A stretch of DNA of 64,000 bases from Casuarina equisetifolia (lineage: Eukaryota; Streptophyta; Magnoliopsida; Fagales; Casuarinaceae): NCBI GenBank assembly GCA_028551475.1, contig CM052354.1:15027258-15091257 (forward strand). Direction: 5' to 3'. The notes beneath the pieces are model-generated. The model worked only from the letters and a program-made list of their open reading frames with translations. It was not told the origin of the DNA and did not search any database. The translations under genes were made by a program, and so were the position numbers. Shown in pieces: positions 45,869 to 62,426 of this stretch. Position 1 is the stretch's first letter. Each line of letters starts with the position of its first letter.

Positions 45869-48100
45869 CTATGGTGACCTCCTCTTGCCAAGTCTTCTCA
45901 TGTTACGTTTTATGATAACTAGTTTGTTTGGGATTTTTCGATACCATAAGTGTTCACCATAACGTAGATAAACTTATTTTTATATCTGAACTCCTAAAAA
46001 TCAAATATATCAACCTCATACTTTTAAAAGTCCCATATACTTTTTTTTTCTTTCGAAATTTAGCAATTGAAACGCACTCATATATATGTTGTGTCTATAA
46101 CCAAACACATACATGTTTATAAATATGTACATGAGAAAAATCTAATAATATTGACAGCTATAATGGATTTGTTTAGTTAAATTTAGTTCTTGAGCAATCT
46201 TGCTTATTTACGTCATTGCATAAAAATATCAAGAAAGAATTTGAGAAAATAAGGAACATTGAATTTTTTTTTTGGAGACAATTTTAGTTATAATCGTGAA
46301 ACATTATGTTTCAAGTAGGTAAAGAACATTTATATTCTGTCCTTATTAAATGGAAACAAGTGGACTAATGGTGAAGTCTTGGAAGAATTAAATGCTAGAA
46401 AAAAAATAAAATAAGGGCATTACGAGGTCTTGTAGAATTGAAAGAGAAAAATAAAAAAATTTATTAGATGCTTAGATTGAAAAACCTTTTATAAGAATCA
46501 AGGGTTTTGAAATGGTTGTTATTATCATCATCAGATTAACTTATTTTGACCACATAAAGAATCAAAAAATATTGGTTTGATATTATAAATGAGATGATTA
46601 AGAGTTCTTAAATATTGGTTTGATACTATAAACGAGATGATCAAGAGTTTTTGACTCTTGAATCCCCCACTACACATTGCAAAAAAGAAACAGCATGAAT
46701 ATTTATAATTGGAAGAATATTAGAACCATCAAGATTCACAACTTTCCACTTGAACAACCTTTAAATTCTTTAAAGGTCATTTTATATGATATTATATTTA
46801 CTTTTTAGTAATTGAAGCCTCATATATTCTTTAAAGGATGGATAACTTTCAATCCCATTTTTATCTCAGGTAATTTGAAAGCAACAAATAAATTAAAATC
46901 CAAAGATAATGGCTCAAGTAAAGCATTTTAAATAATTTTATAAGGAAATAAATAACAAAAATACATTAGGTTCTATCAAAATCATGCCAAACTAAAAGAT
47001 ATTACAAATATAAAAAGGTGCATGAAAATAAAATGAAATAAAAAAAAGAGGCGTATAATTCAAGATGTTATAATTTTCAATTTGCTTGAATTACTACCAT
47101 GCCCATGCCTTATTGTTTTCAAGAAGGATTAGTTGAACTTAGGCAATTATATGTGATGTTGAGAGCTAAGCGTATGTGTTGACTAAGGGTTATGATTATA
47201 TTTTACCTTTTATATTTATCTAAAATATGGTTAGTAGGCCCAATTTTATTTTTTATTTTTTAATTGACCCACCTGGGGAGGGGGACAAGGATTCGGCCTA
47301 ACTTTATTGTTGCTAATAAGAAAAAAAATTATAAATATATTTGAGAGGATTGCAATTTTAAAAATCCAAGAAAAACATCATTCTTGAGCTACTAATGAAC
47401 ATATCGTGGTAGAATTTCTAGCAAGAACTTTGGCTAAGAGACTGAATAAGGAAAATAGGTTCGATGTTTCCAACAATTATAAATTCAAATTTTGTCTACC
47501 TTGACGCATTGTGTTACAAAAATTTACAAATACGGCACCAACATCGTATCTATAAAAAATAATTGAGTAAGGAAGAATACCTTGGCAATTATAGCATCAA
47601 GTATAAATATGGTAAAAATATTTTACTATGAATTTTAAGATATTTAATTGAAAAGAAATTTCTAGATTTCAATCATTAATCTAAAATTATATAATTGACT
47701 TTTTATCAAATCGGTAATAATTAGTTAGAAAAGGTAGATAAACCTGATAAATCCTCAAGCGTAAGTGAAATTGATTGATTAAAATTGATAATTATTCATA
47801 GCTGTTAATATGATAGAACATTAATAAACGTATGTCTTAATAATTGAGAATTATAGAGCTTATTAAATAGAATATTTAAGAAAGTTTTATTAGAAAAAAA
47901 TACCTAAGAAATTGTAGATAATCTTGATATGGATTTTTAAAATTTATTTTTGTAAATAACATAATGTTATAATTAAGAAAACTATTTTGAAGAATAAATA
48001 GAAAATTCTAGAATAATAAAATGATAAATGTACATGCATGAATTGAACGGAGTATTTAAATTAGGGAATAAGAAAGAACACGACGACACTCTACTGCTTC
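45869..48100. other. Intergenic, upstream of the MAP kinase gene
   Basis: AT-rich DNA with a 43-bp imperfect duplication at 46567-46652. No other gene or element recognised. Confidence 0.5.
46567..46652. repeat. 43-bp imperfect tandem duplication
   Basis: 'aaatattggtttgatattat' at 46567 and 'aaatattggtttgatactat' at 46610, each followed by 'aa.gagatgat.aagagtt'. A few substitutions separate the copies. Confidence 0.8.
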
Positions 48101-48107
48101 TTCCACA

Positions 48108-48115
48108 TATATAAA
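48108..48115 (+). promoter_or_regulatory. Probable TATA box of the MAP kinase gene
   Basis: TATATAAA in the C-rich context 'cttccacatatataaagcc', about 370 bp before the main start codon. This predicts transcription from about 48140-48150 and a leader of about 335 nt. An ATG at 48119 would fall before that start. Confidence 0.55.
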
Positions 48116-48225
48116 GCCATGCCTTTCATTGTCCTTGCGTGAGACATTAGGATTTGTTTATTTAAACCAGGGTTTGTGGGGAACTAGAAATACCCAAATT
48201 TACCGGGAGCTGGGTCGCAAACTCG

Positions 48226-48282
48226 ATGACTCTCGGTCGAGTTCGAAGTAGTTTATTGGTGATTGAGGAGGTTTTTGGTTGA
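48226..48282 (+). promoter_or_regulatory. uORF 1 in the MAP kinase leader (18 codons)
   Basis: ATG at 48226 to TGA at 48282, peptide MTLGRVRSSLLVIEEVFG. It lies wholly upstream of the kinase start, inside the predicted leader. Such uORFs can lower translation of the main frame; that effect here is inference. Confidence 0.5.
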
Positions 48283-48316
48283 TCTGGGATTTGACTGCTG
48301 TATTTTCGCTATTTGG

Positions 48317-48346
48317 ATGAGAAGTTGGTGGTGTGAGATTGTGTGA
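48317..48346 (+). promoter_or_regulatory. uORF 2 in the MAP kinase leader (9 codons)
   Basis: ATG at 48317 to TGA ending 48346, peptide MRSWWCEIV. The last base of its stop is the first base of the next ATG. Confidence 0.5.
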
Positions 48347-48363
48347 TGAAGCGTTTGAGGTGA
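48346..48363 (+). promoter_or_regulatory. uORF 3 in the MAP kinase leader (5 codons)
   Basis: ATG at 48346 to TGA ending 48363, peptide MKRLR. It overlaps the uORF 2 stop in a TGATG arrangement. Confidence 0.5.
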
Positions 48364-48416
48364 AATCTTAGGAGGAACTGTGGGTTTGAGATCCAGAGTT
48401 GGTCTAGCCGGGGCAA

Positions 48417-48443
48417 ATGCGGTTAGGTTTTGTTACGGGTTGA
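48417..48443 (+). promoter_or_regulatory. uORF 4 in the MAP kinase leader (8 codons)
   Basis: ATG at 48417 to TGA ending 48443, peptide MRLGFVTG. It ends 37 nt before the kinase start at 48481. No further ATG intervenes. Confidence 0.5.
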
Positions 48444-48480
48444 AATATTTGTTCGGAAAGGGAAAGCAAGAACAAAGAAT

Positions 48481-53576
<5,096 letters not shown>

Positions 53577-54227
53577 GTTGGTTCTTTTCCTTCTGGACTT
53601 GCGGGTAATTGGGATAATTGGGATCTCTTAAGGGAAAGGAGTATGTTTTTCTAGGTTCTTCAACTTCTACTTGTTTTCCATGTACATGTCACTATATGTA
53701 TCTGATTCTTGAATTTAGTAATAAAAGGAATTTCTTAGCATGTCAGAGATCTCATCTTGGTATCCATATTATGGCTTGACTGTGCTTTTTGTGTTTGGGA
53801 GTGGGGTTTGTTGTGCATCCAGTCAGTAGATGAAGGGGATTTGAATTCAATTAGGACCTCCGGTTTTGGTCTGACAAATCAAATTTCTCCTGCTCTGGAT
53901 AGTGTTGCAGACTTTAATCATTTGTAAGTTCCATAGAAACGTAAGAGACTTAATCCTCAATTCAAAAACTCAAAAATTTAAGACTAACGAAGTCATATTT
54001 AACTTAAAACAGTCATCAATGCCCAGGCCCATAAACCTAACCCCTCGCCACAGTTCCGGGGTAGACTGCATACACGTTTGTAAGTCTTTCAGAGTGAGCA
54101 GTTGAATAGGTTCTTCCTTTGCCTTTCCACTTTCTTTTGTCCAAGAGTCTGCTGCTGATCCTCTTCGAGGGGTCTTCCAATAGGACTTTTCTCATCGATG
54201 TCATTGGATTTCGTTGGCATTGGCAAT
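53577..54227. other. 3' UTR and spacer before the Copia element
   Basis: Includes the probable kinase 3' UTR to about 53750. Beyond it, a 43-codon open frame on the minus strand (54220 to 54089) starts MPTKSNDIDEKSPIGRPLEE and is lysine- and glutamine-rich. It lies directly beside the Copia insertion point and matches nothing I know. It may be a broken exon of a minus-strand gene or chance. Confidence 0.35.
53720..53725 (+). terminator. Poly(A) signal of the MAP kinase gene
   Basis: AATAAA 144 bp after the stop codon, preceded by T-rich and 'tgtatctg' sequence as usual for plant 3' ends. Cleavage is expected about 15-30 bp downstream. Confidence 0.65.
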
Positions 54228-54431
54228 TGTTGAAAGATAATGTTGTGCACATAGTAGCCCATAGAATTAGAGGCCCATTGAGGCCCAAAGTTTTAGTTCA
54301 TTCTTTTTCTTCTCACGTTTGTATAAGAGCCATTCAAGAGCTCCCTTTGTATTGGTATTCATGTACATGAACTGTTATTCTCTCTATGAAAGTTGTTTTA
54401 GATTTTTCAGCTCAAACATGGTTTCTTAACA
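54228..54431 (+). repeat. 5' LTR of the 54-kb Copia
   Basis: Begins TGTTGAAAGATAATG and ends TTTCTTAACA. Confidence 0.94.
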
Positions 54432-54447
54432 TGGTATTAGAGCAGGG
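54432..54447 (+). promoter_or_regulatory. tRNA-Met primer-binding site
   Basis: TGGTATTAGAGCAGGG directly after the LTR, one change from the initiator-Met site TGGTATCAGAGC. Confidence 0.9.
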
Positions 54448-54701
54448 ATGTTTCCTTCTGTGGTCCTCCACATTTCCACACTTTTCTCATAATTATCCTC
54501 TCATTCTTGGTTTGTCCCCCACGAGGACATTGTCTCGAACACTTGGTGTTTGTCCCCTTTTTCAAGCTCTTCTCCTTTTTTTTTTTTGGTTTCTTCACCA
54601 TGTCCATTGTTGACTCTTGCAGCCCCATTCAAAGACGTCATGACCATCTTCGTCGTTGTCATTCTCCTACATCCCCTTAGTGTCAAGGTCTTAGGGGATC
54701 C

Positions 54702-55245
54702 GTGTGGCACCTAGGTCTCAGCAGAGATCTGGGTCAGCCTTTACGCATTCAATAAACTACCTGAAAACCGCAATGGGACAAATTGGTTAGTCCTGAGACA
54801 AATGTATAAAGAGGTTGGTCACAAGGCAAGAGCGCACACAAATACAAGTCTGAATATACATCTTTATTGAACCAGAGAATTATCCAAGTTACAAGCAAGC
54901 TAGGCAAACAAGCTACAAGCAACTAGATAAGACTCTCTATGACCAACTAAGTCGAGTTCTATACAATGGTTTGATACGGTTACATCGCAACGGAAATACA
55001 TAAAAGATTAGGATACATAATATATACGTAGTAGATTACAAAACAAGGCACCACCCAAGTGAATGGCCCATTACAGGAAAAAACACTAGAGAACGGACGA
55101 GCTGCATCCTTGGTCACCTGGGTACTTCGGCCCGTACTTCCAGTTTGGAACACTTGGTCTCATGGTCTATCTAGCCATCGTGATGACCCACCCCTCCATT
55201 GTAAACCTCGGCCATCCCTTTTATCTCTATCCAACCGAGCAAACT
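54702..55245 (-). mobile_element. Foreign segment within Copia gag, probably a minus-strand LTR piece
   Basis: Between the gag start (ATG near 54600) and the resumed gag ('MGKNKHEIVDPSIDQPP' near 55324) lies about 0.55 kb without gag similarity. It is bracketed by GGGATCC at 54695-54701 and 55246-55252. On the minus strand it carries 'ctctggttcaataaagatg' followed by 'tattcagacttgtatttgtg', which looks like the poly(A)/R region of an LTR. The source element is not otherwise present. Boundaries are approximate. Confidence 0.45.
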
Positions 55246-55309
55246 GGGATCCTTATTGTGTCTGAAAAACTTCTCATGTTTGAAATTTTGCTAGCTAGAG
55301 CCAAAATAT

Positions 55310-56099
55310 GGAAATGGCCCTTATGGGCAAAAATAAACACGAGATAGTTGATCCCTCTATTGACCAACCACCTCCTAAAACTCCCTTGCATCCTTTCTGG
55401 AAAACGATGCAATGGAGTTGTTCTTTCTTAGCTACTCACCGCCTTGGCTCTAGATCTCTATTGCACCTTTACCTACGCAATTGATGCTAGGACTGTGTGG
55501 CTTCATCTTCAAGAGAAATTTAAAAAAGTTGGGATTACTGAGCTCTTTACCGTGTAGGTAGATCTAGCTAATGCAATTCAAAATAGGGAGCCCGTATTCT
55601 TCTTGAACATCTTTGGAGTCAATACGAATCCTATATGGCCATTCTCTTCTCTGAGCTTGGAACAATCCCCACTTTTAGGCATTTTCAAGACAGTATCAAC
55701 CTTACCCAATTTCTGAATGGGTTAGATCCTATTTTTTCCACTACCCAGTCCCATATTCAAAATACTAAGGTGGCTTTGTAGCTTTCTGAAGTAGTCAAGA
55801 TGATTTGGGATGAAGAAAAGCGTCAGAATCATGGTCGACTGGCCAACATTGTTACTTGGCCAGAAGCTATGGCGTACTCCATCGACACCTTCTTGCATCT
55901 CAGTTTGGGTGTGAATAGGTCGTGCATGCCTAGTGTAGGCCTTGTCACGCAAGCCGTACTTGATGCGGGCCTGCTTGCACGGGCCTCGCCTGGTTACCTG
56001 GTGGTCATAACTGACCCGCAAGCTCTTTATCATATGGGCTCTTCCTAGCTTGCTCTTATAGGCCTCCTCAACACTCAGCCTACATCTAATTTTTATTCC
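55310..56099 (+). pseudogene. Copia gag core remnant
   Basis: A broken frame with 'HPFWKTMQWSCSFLATH', 'LLEHLWSQYESYMAILFSEL' and 'LTQFLNGLDPIFSTTQSHIQ', which correspond to the UBN2-type gag core. It runs up to the zinc-knuckle frame at 56100. 55850-56070 is richer in GC and does not look like gag. Confidence 0.7.
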
Positions 56100-57089
56100 T
56101 TGCCAGCCTATTTCCCTCAAGCCCACATGGGCTTAGCGAACCAACAAGAACTTTTTGAACCTTGTAAACATTGTGGACATCAGGGACATACCATTTATGA
56201 TTGTTTTCAGCTTCACAAATGCAGCCATTATGGAGGTTTTGGCCATTCTAAGGCCAAATGCTTCAAACTCCATGGTTACCCTGATGCTCCTTTTAAGAAA
56301 GGCAAAGGAAAAGCTCCTAAATGCAATTTTGCCCATCATGCCACTATTGATGACTTTAATGATGGCACCATGCTTACAAAGGCCTATAAGAAGGAGATCC
56401 TTGCATTTCTCCATAAACAGAAGTGCCCCATCGCTCATACTTCTACTTCAGTTGCTCATTCTTCACGTACCACTAATCATGTAGCATGTGTTAATCCTAA
56501 ACATAGATCCTTTTCTCATTGGCTTGTAGACTTAAGGGCTAGTGACCATATCATAGGTGATTTCCATTTCTTAATCTCTCCTCAGTTATGCATTTATGAA
56601 TCTAGAACTGTCAAACTTCGAAATGGCAAACACATACCTATTACTCATATTGGCTCAGTTATCTTGCATAATAGATATTTTCTCTATGATGTGCTTTGTG
56701 CTCCTACATTCACCACCAAATTATTATCCACCACAAAGAACACTAATGACAATAATTATGTCATCACATTGCTTTCCAAATTTTGTCTTTTTCAAGATTT
56801 ATGGATTAGGATAGTGACAAGAGTTGGTAGAGTGAAGCATGGTCTTTATTTTCTTGTCTTTGATTTTGATAATGGTGCATATGATGCTATCACATCTCAT
56901 TTAGTAGTAGATTCTTTTGTACCTAAGGAGATAAACAATATTTTTATACCTTTATCTACTTGTATTCTCTTGCATCAACGACTTGGACATCCCTTTTTTA
57001 ATGCAATGCGTTATGTTTTAGATATCCCCAAGCCCTTTATGCATGATATTCAAACATGTTCTATTTGTTCACTTGCTAAGCATGCTTGA
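56100..57089 (+). pseudogene. Copia gag zinc knuckle, protease and gag-pre-integrase, 329 codons open
   Basis: The longest open retroelement frame here. Residues 22-35 form a complete CCHC knuckle (C22, C25, H30, C35). A second knuckle at 41-54 has Y44 in place of cysteine. The protease active site reads D144-L145-R146-A147-S148 where Copia proteases have D-S/T-G-A, so it should be inactive. Residues about 292-329 are the gag-pre-integrase domain ('LLHQRLGHPFFNAM', 'CSICSLAKHA'). Gag and pol are in one frame, as usual for Copia. The frame stops at the start of integrase. Confidence 0.88.
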
Positions 57090-59711
57090 CACTCATTCCC
57101 TTACTAGACCACCACTACCACTCAACCTTTTGAATTGCTACACATTGACATATAGGGACCTTACAAGGCCCCTTTTTACACTGAGTGCACGTTATTGCCT
57201 CACCATAGTTAATGACTATATATGTATGACCTAGACATAACTCATGAAACATAAAACTAAGACTTTACATTTTCTTCAATCTTTTTTTCTCTCTTGTGTC
57301 CACCCAATTTAGGGCATTAATCAAATGCATTCACATTAATAATGCCCAAGATTTCTTTAGTCTTTCTTGCACCTTTTTCCTTGACTCTCATGGTGTCATT
57401 CGTGAGAGCTCTTATCCTTATACTCCTCAACAAAATAAGGTGATTAAAAGGAAACATAAACATCTATTCAATATTACCAGGGCTTTTCATTTTCAATTCC
57501 ATTGTCTTATTCACTTTTGAAGCAAATATCTCCTCATGGCGACATACTTGATTAATCATACTCCTAGTTCTATTCTTAAAAGGTAGACCCCTTATGAGCA
57601 ATTTTTTAGGAAACCTCTCAAACTTGATCACCTTCATGTTTTTGGTTGTCTATGTTATGGAGCTAACCTGACCCAAAAAAATAAGTTTGGGCATAGGTTA
57701 ATTCCTTCTACATTCATGGGATATCCTTTTGGTCCAAAGGAATATCGTTTGCTTGAACTTCAAACTAGAAAATTTATTGAGTCATGATGTGACATTCCAT
57801 GAATCTGTCTTTCCTTTTGATCATGGATCTCACACGACTCCCATACACAATTCATTTACACCTCCTACTCATTTGCATCCAACATCTTCTAATGTTACCT
57901 TGCAGGACCCTAATTCACTTGCCATTATCTCCTACACTGGACTAGTTTAGGAATCCATCCCTTACCACAACTCCTTTGATTCAGTGCAACCTCTTCCTTC
58001 TCCCCAAGGTTTAGGTAGAATCACTAAACCACCCATTTAGATTAAGGATTATGTTGGAAATCATCTTTCCACCTCTTCTATAGCTCACCCTATATGCCAT
58101 ACAATGTCACACCATCAAGTTTCTAGCACATATGATCATTTCATATGTTCTATTTCTACCATTGTTAAGCTTACTACCTATAGTGAAGCTATTTTGGACC
58201 CTATATGGAAGGATACCATGACTAAGGAGATTAAGGCTTTAGAATCAAACAACACATAGGAATTAGTTTCTTTGCTTGCAAGTTGGAAAGCTATTAGCAA
58301 CAAGTAGGTGTATAAGTTCAAGCATAAGGCTGATGGGACTATTGATCACTTTAAAGTGCGGTTGGTGGCGAAGGGTTACAGTCAACGACAAGGCGTTGAT
58401 TATGAAGACACTTATGCTCTAGTAGGCAAGCTTGTCATAGTTTGGATTGTTACAGCTTTAGCCACCATCCACAATTAGGATATGCATCAAATGGATGTTC
58501 ACAATGCATGCTTGCAAGGGGATCTCGACACCAACATATATATGCACCTTCCAAAGGGATTTTAGTGCACTGGGGGAAATCGAGTATGTAAATTGAAAAA
58601 GTCATCGTATGGACTAAAACAAGCCTCTAGACAATGGTACTAGAAATTCACAAATGTGCTTCTTCGAGCTAGTTTTCATCATTCATAACATGACCACTCC
58701 CTTTTCTTGAAGTCAACATGTAAGGACCTTCTTATTGTGTCATATATGTTAATGACATTATTATAATTGGGGGTGATGAGTTAGAGATCCAAAACCTAAA
58801 AAATACCTATGTTCTACATTTCACATGAAAGATCTAGGACTAGTCAAGTATTTCTTAATAGTAGAATTAGCATAATCTCCAACTGGAATTGTTATGAATC
58901 ATGGCAAATATGCCTTTGAATTGATCTCAGAGTATGCAAGCTTGCTAATACTCCTATGGAACAAAATGTGAAATACACCAGTCTTAAATATGATGATTTC
59001 TTAGATAAGGAATAGGACTCTCCACTCAAGGACATCACCAAATATCAATGATTGGTTGGTAGGTTGATTTATCTCACTGTAACTAGACCTAATATATGCT
59101 TTGTTGTCATATTGTTGAGTCAATTTATGCATGCTCCTAGGGAATCTCATTTTGATATGGCTTTTTGAGTCATTAGATACATAAAAAGAGCTCCAGGTCA
59201 AGGATTGTTAATGAAGTTTGATAATAGACTTATGCTACGAGCATTTTGTGATGCCACATATAGGTCTTGCCCTATGGGAAGAAGATCTACTACTGGTTTC
59301 TATACCATGCTTGGGGACTCACTAATCTCTTAGAAAAGTAAGAAGCAATCTATTATTTCTCGATCTTTTACTAAATCAAAATATCGTGCAATGACATCCA
59401 CAATATGTGAGGTCATATGGCTTTTAGGACTTTTTAGAGACCTACAAGTACCTTTGATACGTCTTGTAAATCTATATTGTGACAATGAAGTTGCCATGAA
59501 GATTGCTGCTAATATAGTATTGCATGAAAAGACCAAACATATAGAAATCAATCACCATTCTATTCAAGAAAAGATTGCTACAAGAGTGATCCGAATAGCA
59601 CACATTTCCACTCGAGAGCAACCTATTGATTTATTGACAAAAGCCTTGAGGGTACAACAATATCACTTTCTTCAAGGCAAGCTGGGTGTCTATGATCTAT
59701 ATCGCTCACTA
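57090..59711 (+). pseudogene. Copia integrase, RT and RNase H remnant
   Basis: The integrase has 'YPYTPQQNKVIKRKHKHLFN' near 57415-57475, where the catalytic E of VERKH is replaced by K, and 'HVFGCLCYG'-like sequence near 57635. RT covers about 58180-58870 with 'LVAKGYSQRQGVDYEDTYAL', 'MHQMDVHNACLQGDLDTNIY' and an altered catalytic box YVND in place of YVDD. RNase H runs to 59711; 59391-59717 gives 'VNLYCDNEVAMKIAANIVLH' and 'TKHIEINHHSIQEKI'. Many stops. It shares long stretches with 16195-18682. Confidence 0.9.
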
Positions 59712-59714
59712 GCT

Positions 59715-59724
59715 TGAGGGGGGA
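59715..59724 (+). promoter_or_regulatory. Polypurine tract of the 54-kb Copia
   Basis: GAGGGGGGA just before the 3' LTR, the expected second-strand primer. Confidence 0.85.
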
Positions 59725-59931
59725 TGTTGAAAGATAATGTTGTTGTGCACATAGTAGCCCATAGAATTAGAGGCCCGTTGAGGCCCAAAGTTTTAATTCA
59801 TTATTTTTCTTCTCATGTTTGTATAAGAGCCATTCAAGAGCTCCCTTTGTATTGGTATTCATGTACATGAATTATTATTGTATCAATGGAAGTTGTTTTA
59901 GATTTTTCAGCTTAAACATTGTTTCTTAACA
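59725..59931 (+). repeat. 3' LTR of the 54-kb Copia
   Basis: Begins TGTTGAAAGATAATG and ends TTTCTTAACA; contains an extra TTG relative to the 5' LTR. Confidence 0.94.
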
Positions 59932-62280
59932 ACAATCAAATCAAAATTTGTTACGTTTTGAATACCAAAAAGTCGTTAGTTGCAAATTGGACTCAGGAGT
60001 TTAGTTTCCGTTAATTACAATGTTAAGCAGTTGCATTGTTAATTACTAGGCTTAGTCCATGAAATTTCATGGCAACTTGATACTGTTTTGTATAGTACGG
60101 TATCATTACTTGTGAGGAATGTGGTAGACAATTCTCTCACAAGAGATAAATTGGGATTGAGATGGCAACCCCAAAACCATTAATTGGGGTTCATATGGGA
60201 ACCCCTAAAATATTAGAAAGGATAAAATAAACTAAATTATAAAAATAAAACAAAATAACCAAACTAATAATCCAGCCTTCCTCTTTTACAAAGATCATGT
60301 CTTGTTATAAAGAGAAGATATAGAATCCTAAACTAATTAGACTCACTGAAGTAAATTTTATCTTATTTAAGAAAATCCAAAACTAACTCAATTTATCCTA
60401 ATAAATCCTAGATCAAACTGACTTAACTATTTATAGGCTAGACCCATGAGCCCAAACCCGTAACAGAAATACCAAGGTTTGTGCCAATGGAACAACGGAC
60501 TAATAATTACTGATTTCCATTCATTTATTTGATTGTCTTAGCGGCACTTCCTAATAGACATAAGAGGTTTTCAACACAAAATCCTTTGGCACCTGTTTTC
60601 TAGATGTGATGTTGAAGTCAAAAACTGCCGGTCAGACAATTTAGTAATGATGATTTTGAATTCATTCACTGTCCATTCGACAGCTTGTAAGGTAGTGGAT
60701 CCTGGATGTCAACTGGAGGACCAAATTAACTTCAAGCACCAACAACAAAAACTTTACCTTTTTGAGTAATATGGTCTGGAAAGCAGCTATTTTTACCGGA
60801 ATTTGAGAGGTATAAAAGGCCTAGTAGAAGTGCTAAACCATCCCTTTCTGTTCAAATTCAAATTTAAATTGGTTTGTCATCCACAATAATGTGCCTCGGA
60901 ACTTTGGTTAAGATGGATTGTATCCTCATACCAACATAAAAAGAAGGAAAATAAAAATCCAGGCTGTTTAAATGAGCGTGCAACATTTTATCCTCCAACA
61001 TTATAACATATAAATCATTGGAACCTATATTTTGCAAATATTCTCATTATTCTCTTTGTTATAATGGGAAACTACATCTGGAGATTGTTACATAATTGGA
61101 GACTACTACAGATTGTTACATGATGGGAAACTACTTGGGTTCCCTTCTTTATCTATATAAAAGTGATATGTATTTTAAATTTAAAGTAGTGAATACAGAT
61201 TTTTTTGGCCTTTCAATTATTTGGTTTTGCCTCCACTTTGAACTTCTCTTATACTAGCTTTTTTCTTTTTTCATTGATCTTTTAATATAATATTATAGTT
61301 AAATTTTTTCTTAACACTCTGTGGCTTGTGCTCAAGTTTGGTGCCGTTTTTATGTGATTCAAGATATGATTACGCCCAAGACTGGAATTCATATGATTAG
61401 GAAGCGTGTTCAGTTGCTAGTACGGAGTCGTTCTACGTTGCTAAATAGTCCGTTTGGAACTTGGTTTTAAATGTAAACGAGGTATCAAGTCTTATATCAT
61501 GTACTTGGAGGGCACTTACCATTTGAACCACTTTTCGAGCAGACTCGACATTAGCCACTCGAGAGTTTTCGGTGGCTTATGTTATCCTACTATACATGGC
61601 TTGGAGGATAACTTCACGCGCAGGCCAAGCGATTCATTTTTATAATGTACCTACCATTACGGAAAGGATTTCAAGTTTATGATCTGACCTAAAATCACTT
61701 CTTTATTTATTAGAATCACCTTCGACGAGAATTTATTTCCATTCTAGATCCTCATCAATGGTACAATCCTCTACACCGGCATCCACCCTCTTGCCTAATG
61801 ATGATTCCATCCTGGTGCTTATGTCACTGCCATTCCACAGAGCCCTTCTCCCACACTGGCCTAAGGTGGGTTCCAACACATAGGGATCAACCTGGGGATC
61901 ACTTCTTAGAGCATGTACTTGCTGGCTTTCAAAGGTAATGCTTATTTCTACCATTTCCGCTTCTTTTGCACTATCAAGTTTGCGTTGGACACTCAGGAAG
62001 TTTCTTGTTAAGGGATTTGTTATTAGTAAATATTATGATCGGATCCTGCCATTTCAAAATATCTAAAAAGCAAACGTTGTTGTTCTATTTGACGGATGTA
62101 TAAAGGGTTAGGTTTTCGACCAAGCCCAATTTCGAGTAGTTCCCAAAAACAACCAATTGACTAAATTGACTAAATTGCCCAGGGGTGTAGTTAGAAATTG
62201 ACCCAACCCAATCATCTTCTCCTTCGTTCAGCCGAACAAGGACCTCCACCATGGCTGCTGGAACTAACTCAACAACCAAA
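59932..62280. other. Intergenic, with a possible small minus-strand LTR
   Basis: At 60113-60466 the minus strand reads TGTTACGGGTTTGGG then 'tagcctataaatagttaag', a TATA-box context common in small plant LTRs. The other edge and a target duplication are not certain. The remainder (60467-62280) has no gene I recognise. Open frames on the minus strand at 61733-61954 and 62085-62279 match no known family. Confidence 0.35.
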
Positions 62281-62426
62281 AAGGATTAATTCTAAGAAAT
62301 AATATAATTTTGTAGAGAAATCCTTAGACCAAGATAAAACTCTTGACAAAACCAAGGATTAATTCTAAGAAATAATATAATTTTGTAGAGAAATCCTTAG
62401 ACCAAGATAAAACTCTTGACAAAACC
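62281..62426. repeat. 73-bp perfect tandem duplication
   Basis: The unit beginning 'aaggattaattctaagaaat' occurs at 62281-62353 and 62354-62426 without spacer or difference. It probably lies within the LTR of the adjoining minus-strand Copia. Confidence 0.93.

Larger units (their letters stand above)
54228..59931 (+). mobile_element. Copia retrotransposon with both LTRs, 5.7 kb, coding region broken
   Basis: LTRs of 204-207 bp at 54228-54431 and 59725-59931 are flanked by GCAAT (54223-54227) and ACAAT (59932-59936). The target duplication has one difference. The LTRs differ by about a dozen substitutions and one 3-bp indel by eye, so this is the youngest complete element in the window. Internal order is primer site, gag, protease, integrase, RT, RNase H, purine tract. 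Protease, RT active sites and frames are damaged. It lies about 0.5 kb downstream of the MAP kinase poly(A) signal in the same orientation. Confidence 0.93.
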
